Source of the DNA: Bog-159 sp963756605
GTDB lineage: Bacteria; Acidobacteriota; Terriglobia; Bryobacterales; Bryobacteraceae
Assembly (NCBI GenBank): GCA_963756605.1
Contig: CAVWOT010000015.1
Coordinates: 124,001-188,000, forward strand
Direction: 5' to 3'
Length of the DNA: 64,000 nt
Part shown: piece by piece, positions 53,901 through 61,272 of the stretch
Layout of the letters: the number at the start of each line of letters is the position of its first letter
Position numbering within the stretch: the stretch's first letter is position 1
Made by a program: the position numbers and the translations under genes
The notes under the pieces: generated by a model
What the model was told of the DNA's origin: nothing
Seen by the model: only the letters and a program-made list of their open reading frames with translations
The model's database searches: none

Positions 53901-54596
53901 GAGGGGCAGGGTCCGGAGCATTCGAGCGCGCGCATCGAACGCTTTTTGGTGCTGTGCGCCGGCAACAACATACAGGTGGCCAACTGCACCACGCCGGCGC
54001 AGTATTTTCATCTGCTGCGGCGCCAGATGTACGGTGGCGCGGACCGGCGCGGCATGCGCAAACCGCTGGTGATCTTCACGCCCAAGAGCCTGCTGCGGCA
54101 TCACCAAGCGGTTTCCACGGTGGCCGAGCTGACCAGCGGCGGCTTCCGCGAGGTGCTGGCGGATGGCGCGGGGATCGATTCCGAGCAGGTGACGCGCGTG
54201 GTGTTTTGTTCCGGAAAAATCTACTACGACCTACTGGCCGCGCGCGAGGCCCACAAGGCGCATCACGTGGCGCTGGTACGCATCGAGCAGTTATATCCAT
54301 TCGCCGAAAGCGATGCCAACGACGCGCTGCTGCGCTATCCGCTGACCGCGGAAGTGGTGTGGGCGCAGGAAGAGCCGCGCAACATGGGGGCTTGGCGGTT
54401 CATCGAGGAACAGTTGCAGCCGCTGCTGGCGCCGAGCGGGCGGGAGTTGCGCTATGTGGGGCGTGCGGAAAGCGCCAGCCCGGCGACCGGGTCGGGACGA
54501 CGGCACCAGGAGGAGCAGGCGGCGATCACGGACGAGGCTATGTCGGAGCGCCCGGTGATGGAGTCGCGGCGGGTGCGGCTGGTTTCGCGGCGGTGA
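50964..54596 (+). CDS. kgd: Multifunctional 2-oxoglutarate dehydrogenase E2-E1 fusion (Kgd/OdhA type)
   Basis: 1210 residues. The N-terminal LEDELYQQYLNDRSAVDETW motif of E1 is followed by a proline/alanine linker, then an E2 succinyltransferase catalytic domain (residues about 75-315; active histidine in CTYDHRIIQGAES, about 272). It has no lipoyl domain. The thiamine-diphosphate E1 domain follows, with MGMAHRGRLTVLTTVVGKP (about 512), QLDGYCTGGTVHLIINNQIG (about 640) and the C-terminal GAQILIDQFISSAE and LLPHGFEGQGPEHSSARIER. This architecture is known from OdhA/Kgd of Actinobacteria. It needs a separate lipoylated E2 and E3, not seen here. ATG 50964; the ribosome site is weak. Confidence 0.93.
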   Translation: MPLKTDPDLGINSWLEDELYQQYLNDRSAVDETWKHVFEDGPSVRPAAAPPPATPAPPQNLQPLRGIAAKIAENMNASVTIPLATSQRIIPVKVMDENRRIINQHRTLVGKSKVSYTHLIGWAILKALDDFPGLNYAYGEAGGQPARVVHPQINLGIAVDVAAKDGSRNLLVPNIKNAGALDFAQYVTTFDDLVGRARRGKLAPQDFQDTTISLTNPGTVGTMASSPRLMAGQGAIIAAGAIDYPAEFQGAAPETRSMLGISKVMSLSCTYDHRIIQGAESGMFLGKAQALLDGADGFYEEIFAHLKMPHQPVRWEPDRNVMLPGGAGGRTAEIAKEAGVLQLINAYRVRGHLIADLDPLGGEPPNHPELDPTTYGLTIWDLDREFLTGSLSEAMGEHGPKPVATLREILETLRQTYCGKIGCEYMNIQHPEQKRWLQHRMEPQANNWPLDRETRLRILQGLLKAEEFEHFLHARFVGQKRFALEGAETTIPILDELLERAAAGNVHEVVMGMAHRGRLTVLTTVVGKPVAEVFAQFEGELDPASTQGSGDVKYHLGARGVYRAESGREVLVSVSPNPSHLEAVDPVVEGIVRPKQDRLGDERRERVIPLLIHGDAAFAGQGVVAETLNLSQLDGYCTGGTVHLIINNQIGFTTLPDEARSTPYSTDVARGVQAPIFHVNGDDPEAAIRVAQIAFDYRQQFKKDVVIDMFCYRRHGHNEADDPSYTQPILYRKIKEHPAVGKLYGERLVREGVLSAEEVAEIRKGFAQNLAAAYDTAQKSNEHFAGQELAAVPHDEIASFCPRTSVNRATIDRVIRALTQFPENFHLHPKLRGFIERRREVIAKGGPIDWAFGEALAFGTLALEGTPVRLSGQDSGRGTFSQRHLVFVDSENARKYTPLEHVSPDQARFEVFDSSLSEYAVLGFEFGYSVADPLTLVLWEAQFGDFANGAQILIDQFISSAESKWGQPSGLVMLLPHGFEGQGPEHSSARIERFLVLCAGNNIQVANCTTPAQYFHLLRRQMYGGADRRGMRKPLVIFTPKSLLRHHQAVSTVAELTSGGFREVLADGAGIDSEQVTRVVFCSGKIYYDLLAAREAHKAHHVALVRIEQLYPFAESDANDALLRYPLTAEVVWAQEEPRNMGAWRFIEEQLQPLLAPSGRELRYVGRAESASPATGSGRRHQEEQAAITDEAMSERPVMESRRVRLVSRR

Positions 54597-54727
54597 AGTA
54601 CCGGCCCAGCACTGCAGTTCATTCTAATACCATCTAAACTTCAGATGGATATTGCGCATGCAGCGTATGGAACTCAAACTCTAACAGGCCAGCGCGGTTC
54701 TGGGCGTGCCGCCTAAGTGAATAGCAG

Positions 54728-55391
54728 TCACAGGACGGGCCGCAGGTTCTCGGCGCGTCCACCTGCTGGCTCTGGTGCGATGTAATCTCGTGGCCCCACG
54801 GCTTCGCTGGTTCGAGTCAGACGCTCATCATCACTGTTCAAATCCAAGCAGAGTCCGAAGTCGCCCACGGCCAATAATCGATCCTTGCGAACCAGAATAT
54901 TCTTCGGTTTGATGTCGCGGTGGAGAAGGCCGCAGCGATGCGCGGCCGCTACGCCGTCGCAGACTTGCCGAAACATAAGCAGTCGATCCCGCAGTGGCCG
55001 GTTGCCCAGGTCCAGGCACTCCAAATCCCCGGCCTCACAGAATTCCGTAACCAGAAAGAACCCGGCGTCGCCGGAGTGATAGTCGACTAACTTTAAAACG
55101 TTGGGGTGTGAGAGCCGGGCCAATGCACTGATCTCTTGCTCGAACCGTCCGCCGCGATCCGGGTTTTTCAAGACTTTCAGCACGTATTTCGCGTTCGTCA
55201 GTAGAGTCGGCGCGGCGGACAACAAATGTCCGGCCCTGTCCACCTTCACCGAGCGAGCGAATTCTCTTCCAGCCTTGAATCTTCAACAACGTCCGAAACG
55301 TATATGGTAAGTCCGTCTCAAGGTACGGCGCGAGCGTGCGTTTGGGATCGCCCGGTTGGGGGCGCGCCCAAAAGTCGCTTGGTCCCACGAC
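54728..55391 (-). pseudogene. Broken Ser/Thr protein kinase fragment
   Basis: The glycine loop SLGEGGQGRTFVVRR is read in one frame (upstream part to about 55200). After a one-base shift the next frame gives KYVLKVLKNPDRGGRFEQEI (with the catalytic lysine), HRCGLLHRDIKPKNILVRKD and VGDFGLCLDLNSDDERLTRT. So a complete N-lobe and the HRD and DFG motifs exist but in two frames. The protein stops shortly after GPRDYIAPEPAGGRAENLR, before the end of the kinase domain. It is a truncated, frameshifted pseudogene at the edge of the graveyard. Confidence 0.75.
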
Positions 55392-55437
55392 GGCCTCGCA
55401 CCGAATGAACCGTAGTGGTCAATAATGCGACATACTG

Positions 55438-55916
55438 CTATTCAATACACTCGTGGTCAATACTTGTGCGAACAGCGCGGAACGTCGATCTAAGCCGCGG
55501 CCTCATGCAGAAACTAATCGCCCATCTTCGCCCGGACGTGCTCCAGGAATCCAGTATGCCATTCCCATTGTCGTTGCCGAACCAGATCCACGGACCCGTC
55601 GCACCGTAGCGGTGGTAGCTCCATCTCAGCAGGAGTCGCCGCCCAGGCTTCGACCATATTGGTTTTGGTTGCCATTGCCGGCCATCAAGAAGTCGTGGCG
55701 ACCGATCTGGGCGTGACCTTCGAGCGGAATCCCCAAGGCGCCGATCTGTCGAATCAACTCTGTCGCCGTGGGTCCGCTTGGCGCATGGAGGGAGATGCTG
55801 ACTGTCTGCCCGATAGCCGCCCGGTTCTCCTCGATGAAATCGGCGAGGAGGCTCAGGCGGTGGGCATCCGCGGCCGAGACCAGTAGGCTTAGGCGAACGG
55901 TCGGCACATTTGCCAT
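55438..55916 (-). pseudogene. Hypothetical protein remnant
   Basis: An ATG at 55916 opens a 96-residue frame (MANVPTVRLSLLVSAADAHR, then FIEENRAAIGQTVSISLHAP) with normal composition and no known domain. Near its stop the neighbouring frame continues with DGSVDLVRQRQWEWHTGFLE, which looks coding, so a frameshift near 55640 is suspected. No ribosome site is clear. I do not recognise the family. Confidence 0.4.
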
Positions 55917-55952
55917 TGTATCCGGCGTCGAGATCCAGCCAACCGCCAGATC

Positions 55953-56180
55953 CTATTCCACTCCATCCTCGGCCTTCGCTTCCGCCGAACTCTGCCACTG
56001 CATGTTATCTGGGGTGTCGCTCCCGCCGGCTTTAGCGGCACGATGTGGTCAACCAAGTATCCAGGGCACGGGCCGGCTTTTGCTCCGGTTGCCGGGCACG
56101 GATGCAACTCTCGGAATGCATGCCGTGCGCTCGAACTGCGCCGAATCCGGCCGTTGGGCGTCCGCTCGCACGTCCTCATC
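55953..56180 (-). pseudogene. HNH endonuclease gene remnant
   Basis: ARHAFRELHPCPATGAKAGP then CPGYLVDHIVPLK carries the HNH motif (DHIVPLK) with its cysteine-containing knuckle. The expected tail DNMQWQSSAEAKAEDGVE is present 12 residues later but in another frame, so one base has been lost near 56040. The 5' part merges with a transposase remnant, and no start codon is left. Confidence 0.7.
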
Positions 56181-56443
56181 AGAGCGATGGTCTTCAAGCT
56201 CCCAAAACATTCTTCGATCCGTTTTCGCTTCTTCTGACTGACCTCGTAGCCATCGTGCCGGATCGTGCGATCATCAATTGCGCTGCCACCACTGCGCTTG
56301 GTATTCTGCGCGTTATGCGGCGTGACCTTCAAATGCCGGCATTCGGCGACGAAATCTCGCGTGTCGTATTTGTCGGCACCGACGGTGGCTCGATGGTCTC
56401 CCGGGATTTGCTCCAGCAGGGCCATCGCCGCGGCTCGCTCCCG
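56177..56443 (-). mobile_element. IS5/IS1182-type transposase C-terminal remnant
   Basis: The segment ALLEQIPGDHRATVGADKYD, then FVAECRHLKVTPHNAQNTKR and RTIRHDGYEVSQKKRKRIEE ending in CFGSLKTIALM is the C-terminal half of a DDE transposase of the IS5-related group (the KKRKRIEE-x-FG glutamate region). No N-terminal half or inverted repeats were found. It runs directly into the HNH remnant. Confidence 0.7.
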
Positions 56444-56539
56444 ACGCGGATACGAAACTCGGGCGGGTGAATGCCGCGCAGTCCCTGGACATTGCCGGCG
56501 CCGGTGGTGGCGAAGCGGTGGATCGCTGTGGCGATGCGC

Positions 56540-56659
56540 AGAGCCACGTGGTCGCTCCAGCAGTGCCATCTTCAATGCGGTAACGGCCAGTTCGGCTTCC
56601 AGCGTGCGGCCCAAGGCCCAGCCGATCACCCGTCTGCGTTTGTCAACCGGATTTGCCAC
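56540..56659 (-). mobile_element. IS3-like integrase-core remnant
   Basis: VDKRRRVIGWALGRTLEAEL then AVTALKMALLERPRG matches the strand/helix just before the second catalytic aspartate of IS3-family OrfB (the RRVVGWAL ... ALxMAL pattern). The following frame is disrupted, with HSD-like residues shifted. It is only about 40 residues long, so the family call is tentative. Confidence 0.5.
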
Positions 56660-56667
56660 TCTGATAC

Positions 56668-56830
56668 TCAGATTTGGGAATCCCGGCGGCCATTCACTGC
56701 AAGCACCACCAATCCTTTATCGCCAAAGTCCTCAACAATGGCGTCCACCGACGGTTGATCGCGGCGGCAATATTGACACCAGGTCGCCCAGAATTGCACC
56801 AGCACGACCTTCCCTTCAGGTCTCGGAGGT
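56668..56830 (-). pseudogene. TlpA/thioredoxin-fold fragment
   Basis: The minus strand reads LKGKVVLVQFWATWCQYCRR then DQPSVDAIVEDFGDKGLVVL and AVNGR before a stop at 56668. WCQYC is the CxxC redox motif of TlpA-like thioredoxins. The fragment lacks the N-terminal and C-terminal parts and adjoins an oppositely oriented ParB fragment at about 56825. Confidence 0.75.
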
Positions 56831-56985
56831 AGCGGCATCCATGACGGAGTTCGGCTGGACGAATCCGATTCCGGTGGGCGCCGACAACGACATAATCGCC
56901 AGACATGCGAGACTGCTGGCCGCCCAGCAATTGGGGATGAGTGAGGTGCCCGTAATCCAACTTGGGCACCTCTCCGAGGCGGTCT
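56822..56985 (+). pseudogene. ParB/Srx-like nuclease domain fragment
   Basis: EVAASMTEFGWTNPIPVGAD then NDIIARHARLLAAQQLGMSE and VPVIQLGHLSEA is the N-terminal ParB domain core, with the usual GHGR altered to RHAR. No start codon, DNA-binding domain or downstream methylase follows. Such ParB domains are frequent in prophages and plasmids. Confidence 0.7.
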
Positions 56986-57309
56986 ACCTGTGTCCGTTCC
57001 TGCCGGGTGTACGGGCGGGGGCCGCGGTGCGCATCTCGCTCGCCGAAGGAACGGGGCCGCTTTGGCGCAACTACGGCAAGGAACTGTTCTGCTTTGCCTC
57101 TTCTGCGGGATTTGGAATCGGATGGCAGTGGATGTGAAGCTCGGTCAGACGCCGAAAATCGGCGTACCGCGTGTGCTGTTCGATTTGTACAGCGCAGTAC
57201 ATCTAGGGACGGCCAGCGCTTTCTAACCATCTAGGAGTCCGTCCGAGAAATAGCTTGTTTTGTCCATTCTTCTCTGGCGCTCTGAAACAGAATCGCCCCA
57301 TAATGTCGT

Positions 57310-57830
57310 ATGGGAAAAAGCTACCGTCCCTACTACCCGGATGAAGAGTTGCTGCTGCCGCCCAGCTTGCGCGATCTCTCGGCGATGGAGGCGGTCTACG
57401 GGAACGAGAAACGCGGGCAGCCGCCGTACGACCCCTGGATGATGACCAAAGTGCTGGTATACGCCTACTGCGTGGGCGTTTTCAGCTCGCGGCGGATCTG
57501 GAGTCGGCGGAAAATCCGGAGAAGCGCATCGCCGGCTATATCGCCACGGAGCGGCAGAAGCGCGACGAGTATCGGGAAGCCTGTCCCAAGGGGCCCCTGC
57601 CGAAGGGCGCGACGCGGGTGGACCGCATGCGACGGAAGCTCAAAACCAAAGCCGGGAAAGCGGTGTACGCGGCGCGCAAGGCGATCGTAGAACCGGTGTT
57701 CGGTCAGATCAAGCACGCGCGTGGGTTCCGGCAGTTTCTATTGCGGGGCATCGACAAAGTGCGCGGCGAATGGTCACTGGTGTGTCTGACGCATAACATC
57801 TTGAAGTGCTACCGGCTCTGCTATGAGTAA
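57310..57830 (+). pseudogene. Transposase with internal deletions
   Basis: The N-terminus MGKSYRPYYPDEELLLPPSL then AVYGNEKRGQPPYDPWMMTK and VYAYCVGVFSSRRI is typical of IS1182-like transposases, but the usual segment between PPSLRD and LSAMEAV is missing. After FSSRRI the frame changes and the sense resumes ADLESAENPEKRIAGYIATE, then KAIVEPVFGQIKHARGFRQF and THNILKCYRLCYE to the stop at 57828-57830. The catalytic middle (first DDE aspartates) is deleted. Confidence 0.8.
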
Positions 57831-57853
57831 CAAACCGCCGTCGTAGGGTCCCT

Positions 57854-57873
57854 TCTGTACTTATAAGTACAGA
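57854..57873. repeat. Perfect 20-base palindrome
   Basis: TCTGTACTTATAAGTACAGA, fully symmetric, lies inside the IS after the transposase stop. It could be a subterminal transposase site or an internal terminator; no other copy was seen in the window. Confidence 0.85.
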
Positions 57874-58174
57874 TCGCATGATCCAGGCCCTACGCGGCTT
57901 CGTCGCAGCGTTATTCAAACGTCAACTCACTGCGCACCAGATCGGCGCCGACGGTTTCACTCTGCGCTGAACAAGATTTCTCGGACGGACTCCTAGAGCG
58001 CCGCCGAGCGCCTAGCCGCCTGGATTAACGTGGTGCTGAACTGGACTGCCGAGTTGGCGGGTCAGTAACCAACTCGGACCATTGCGCCGTCCAAGCTCAC
58101 TGGCCTGGGGGCCGGGCCGCTCGGACGACGCATGGTCCGGTGTCCTCCTGTCGGCAAATTGGCGCTGCGACGAT

Positions 58175-58426
58175 CTACTGTCCGGTCCCCTCTAGCAAGA
58201 CTTTCTGTGGCGTGTTGTTGGCGCTGTCACTGGCATCCAGCGTGGCCTTGCGCGCGCCCGTGACCTTCGGCGTGAACGTCACGTTGATCGTGCAGTGCGC
58301 ATGGGCTGCCAGGGTCGTGCCGCAAGTGTTGGTGGGAGAGGCAAAATCGTGCTGGTCGAGACCTGTAATCCCGAAGCTCGTGATGTTCAAAGCCGTGGCC
58401 AGATTGTTGGTCAGCGTCACCGTCTT
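58175..58426 (-). pseudogene. Ig-like (ASPM/hydin, choice-of-anchor-D type) domain fragment
   Basis: TVTLTNNLATALNITSFGIT then TCGTTLAAHAHCTINVTFTP and ATLDASDSANNTPQKVLLEG TGQ-stop region form one beta-sandwich repeat of the type found in long secreted acidobacterial proteins. Only this single C-terminal repeat remains. It ends abruptly at about 58426, where the ADOP permease sequence begins on the other strand. Confidence 0.7.
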
Positions 58427-60001
58427 GTACTGCTCATTGCATGCGCAAACGTCGCGAATCTTCTATTTGCGCGCGGCACCAGCCGGCAAAAGGAGATTTC
58501 GGTACGCATGGCCTTGGGCGCCAGCCGTCCGCGCATCATCCGCCAGTTGCTCACCGAAGGCGCGTTGTTGGCCGCCGCCGCCGGAACCGCGGGTGTGGTA
58601 TTGGCAGGCTGGGGCAGCGGGGTGTTATCGCAGCTCGCCTCGGGAGCCTCCGGCCCCAATCCGGTTCCATTCGTCGTGGACGTGCATCCCAATATGGCTG
58701 TGCTTAGCTTCAATGCCGGAGTCTCGATTCTTACCGCGTTTCTGTTCGCTCTGGTCCCCGCGTTGCGCTCGACGCGCGGGGAGCTCGCGCCAGCGTTGAA
58801 AGCGAGCGCGCGAAGTGTGAGCCAGGGCCGATGGCGTGTGGGCAAGTTGCTAGTGGTGGGACAACTGGCGTTATCCGCCGTGATCGTAACTGGAGCGGGG
58901 CTGTTTCTGCGCAGTATGGCGCATTTGAATTCTTTGGACGTCGGTTATTCCCGCCGCAATGTGTTGGTTTTGGCAGCCGATCTAGCCGGTAGCGGTTATC
59001 CGCCATCGCAACGGTTACCGGTATCGCGGCGGTTAATGCAACATCTGAGTTCCGTAGCGGGCGTGGCCGGTGTGACTGTCTCGGAAAATGGCATTTTCAG
59101 CCGCCTCGACGCCGGCACGGACAGTTTGCAGGTTGAAGGTTTCGTTCCGGCCCGAAAGGACGACTCGTGGAGCAGCTTCGATCAAGTGGGGCCGCACTAT
59201 TTCCAAGTCCTCGGGGTGCCGATCATTGCAGGGCGCGAGTTCGACGAACACGATACGGCAGGCGCAAGTACTCCGGTAGTCGTCAACGAAACGATGGCAA
59301 GCTTCTATTTCGGAAAGAGCGACCCGCTCGGAAAGTATCTTGTCAACGGGGGCGATCGCTATACCGTCGTGGGCGTCGTGAGAGATATGAAGGAGCGTAG
59401 TTTGAAGAGCAAGACCGAACGGCGATTCTATGGACCCCTATTTCAAAGTGACGACACCTTCAAGACGTTGAACTTCGAGATCAGAACGCGGGTCGACGCG
59501 GCACGCATGATCGCTGCAATTCGCCGCGAAACACACTCCTTCGATCGCGGCCTGAAAGTCTCCAGCATCGATCCGGTCAGCGTCCTTATAGACCAGGACA
59601 TCGGCGGGGATCGATTGATCGCCAAGCTCTCTGGATTCTTCGGCATCCTGGTTATCCTTTTGGCCGCTAACGGGCTGTATGGGGTAGTTTCGTACACCAC
59701 GGCCCGCCGCACAAACGAGATCGGCCTTCGGATGGCAATCGGGGCCGGCAGGGGAGAAGTCCTTCGAATGGTACTCGGGGAGACGCTGATGCTGGTTTGC
59801 GCGGGGCTCGCTATCGGCCTACCCGCGGCCGTGGCGGCTTCACGGCTGATTGCCGCAACACTGACGGGCGTAGGCCCTGGCGATCCTATGACGCTGGCCG
59901 CAGTCGCCCTGGTAATGCTCGCCGTCGGTCTCCTCGCCGGCTTCGTTCCCGCGGCGCGTGCTTCCCGCGTGGACCCTATGGCAGCGCTACGACAAGAATA
60001 G
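58427..60001 (+). pseudogene. 5'-truncated ADOP-type (MacB/FtsX) permease
   Basis: About 524 residues remain, beginning inside a membrane helix (VLLIACANVANLLFARGTSR) and running through the FtsX domain to VDPMAALRQE. RQKEISVRMALGASRPRIIR and TNEIGLRMAIGAGRGEVLRM are the two FtsX signatures. Acidobacterial duplicated orphan permeases (TIGR03434) are usually about 800 residues with an N-terminal helix and MacB periplasmic domain, which are missing here. An open frame continues upstream to 58295 but codes the antisense of the Ig-like fragment. Expression would need a start such as ATG 58508, so this is most likely a dead 3' portion. Confidence 0.75.
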
Positions 60002-60029
60002 CGCGCGACCAAATGTGATGAAAACCCGT

Positions 60030-60051
60030 CGTGGGGCAGACATGCCCCACG
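60030..60051. terminator. Hairpin between convergent genes
   Basis: CGTGGGGCA-GACA-TGCCCCACG, a perfect 9-base stem and 4-base loop, lies between the ADOP remnant and the convergent dipeptidase gene. No U-run follows, so it may be a REP unit serving as a bidirectional stop. Its GTGGGGCAG / TGCCCCAC arms match the outer arms of the composite repeat. Confidence 0.55.
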
Positions 60052-60066
60052 GTGCGCCACGCTAGT

Positions 60067-61272
60067 CTAAGTGCCGGCCGCAACGCGCTCTACTTCGCGC
60101 ATGACACGCAGGGTGTTGCCGCCCAGAATCTTCAGGATGTCGTCATCGGAATAGCCGCGCTCCATCAGGCCGCGCACCAGGTTGGGGATTTGTGAGATAT
60201 CCTCCATGCCCTCGGGAAACTGGTCGTCCGCGCCGTCGAAGTCCGATCCCAGGCCGACGTGATCGATACCCGCCACCTTCACGGCATGATCGAAATGATC
60301 GAGCAGCCGGCCGAGCGGGAGCCGGCCCAGCTTTTCGTTGCGCTGCGCGTTGATGGCGCGGACTGCCGGGCCGAGTTGGCTGCGATCGCCGAACTTGGGC
60401 GCCTGCGACTCCATCCGGTCCTGCTGCGCTTCTTCGTCTTTCAGATCGCCCATCCGACCGGTGAATCCGCGGTCGAGGAAACCTTCGAAGAAGTTGATGT
60501 GGGCCACGCCGCCTTTTTTGGCCAGCGCGCGCAGCATGTCATCGGTCATGTTGCGCGGCACATCGGCAAGCGCGCGGCAGGAGGAGTGCGACGCGATGAC
60601 CGGCGCGGAGGACGTCTCCACCGCATCATAGAACGTTTTGTCGGAGACGTGCGAAATGTCCACCATCATCCCCATGCGGTTCATCTCGCGCACCACCTGC
60701 CGTCCGAAATCCGTAAGGCCGTTGTGCAAGGGAGGCTTGCTGGAGGTATCGGCCCAGGGCGTGTGCTCGGTATGCGTAAGAGTGAGGTAGCGGGCGCCTA
60801 AGTCAAAGTAAGTGCGCAAAACGGCCAGGTCGGAATCGATCATATGGCCGCCTTCCACGCCCATCAGGATGGCGATCTGACCGTGTTTGCGGGCGGCCAG
60901 GACTTGATCGGCGGTGGTGGCCAGCGCCAGTTCGGCGGGATGGCGGGCGATCTCGCGCCGCACGGTTTGGATCTGGTCTAGCGCGCGGCGGATGGACTCG
61001 GGCGGGGTGTAGCCGACGGCATCGGTCCAGATGGATAAAAAGACCCCGGTGACGTGGCCTTCGCGCATGCGGGGCACGTCCACCTGCCCGTAGGCATGCC
61101 GCTCGGTAAGGTCGTACCCTTCGTCAACCATCATCTGGGTGGTGTCGTCGTGCAGGTCGAGCACTATCGCGCGCTGAAGCAAATGCTCCACGCGCGCGGG
61201 ATCGACGTTAGTTTGGGCAGCGGCGCAGCAGGCGGCGAAGAGGAGGGGAAGCAGGCGGGCGGCGCCCCTCAC
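60067..61272 (-). CDS. Secreted membrane-type dipeptidase (M19 family)
   Basis: 401 residues. Signal peptide AARLLPLLFAACCAAAQ. Zinc-site motifs of M19 renal dipeptidases are visible: VLDLHDDTT (as usual DGHND/DTH region, about residue 38), MGVEGGHMIDSDLAVL (bridging glutamate, about 139), VDISHVSDKTFYDA and IASHSSCRALADVPRNMTDD (histidines, about 205-240), and VGLGSDFDGADD (about 330). The enzyme cleaves dipeptides, including D-amino acid ones. The GTG start at 61272 directly follows the upstream stop (TGAGTG) with GGAAGGAAG before it, so it is coupled to the 61273 gene. Confidence 0.92.
   Translation of the reverse strand: MRGAARLLPLLFAACCAAAQTNVDPARVEHLLQRAIVLDLHDDTTQMMVDEGYDLTERHAYGQVDVPRMREGHVTGVFLSIWTDAVGYTPPESIRRALDQIQTVRREIARHPAELALATTADQVLAARKHGQIAILMGVEGGHMIDSDLAVLRTYFDLGARYLTLTHTEHTPWADTSSKPPLHNGLTDFGRQVVREMNRMGMMVDISHVSDKTFYDAVETSSAPVIASHSSCRALADVPRNMTDDMLRALAKKGGVAHINFFEGFLDRGFTGRMGDLKDEEAQQDRMESQAPKFGDRSQLGPAVRAINAQRNEKLGRLPLGRLLDHFDHAVKVAGIDHVGLGSDFDGADDQFPEGMEDISQIPNLVRGLMERGYSDDDILKILGGNTLRVMREVERVAAGT

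Larger units (their letters stand above)
57232..57996 (+). mobile_element. Internally deleted IS (IS1182-like) with intact inverted ends
   Basis: Left end GGAGTCCGTCCGAGAAAT (from 57234) and right end ATTTCTCGGACGGACTCC (to 57993) are a perfect terminal inverted repeat, flanked on each side by CTAG, part of which may be target duplication. The element is about 0.76 kb, half the usual IS1182 size. It contains only parts of the transposase, so it could move only if an intact relative supplies the enzyme. Confidence 0.88.
57050..58068 (+). pseudogene. C-terminal fragment of a PD40 beta-propeller protein split by an IS
   Basis: Before the IS: WRNYGKELFCFASS, then (next frame) MAVDVKLGQTPKIGVPRVLF and, in a third frame, STSRDGQRFLTI. 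After the IS: SAAERLAAWINVVLNWTAEL ending at TAA 58066-58068. The order (RxGKELFYL, MAVxVK, RDGQRFL, VVLNWTAEL) is the end of the TolB/PD40 propeller found on acidobacterial Ser/Thr kinases. Removing 57232-57996 with one CTAG copy joins the last two parts in frame, apart from a TAG at the join. The left part also has two frameshifts, so the gene was already decaying or has decayed since. Confidence 0.65.
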
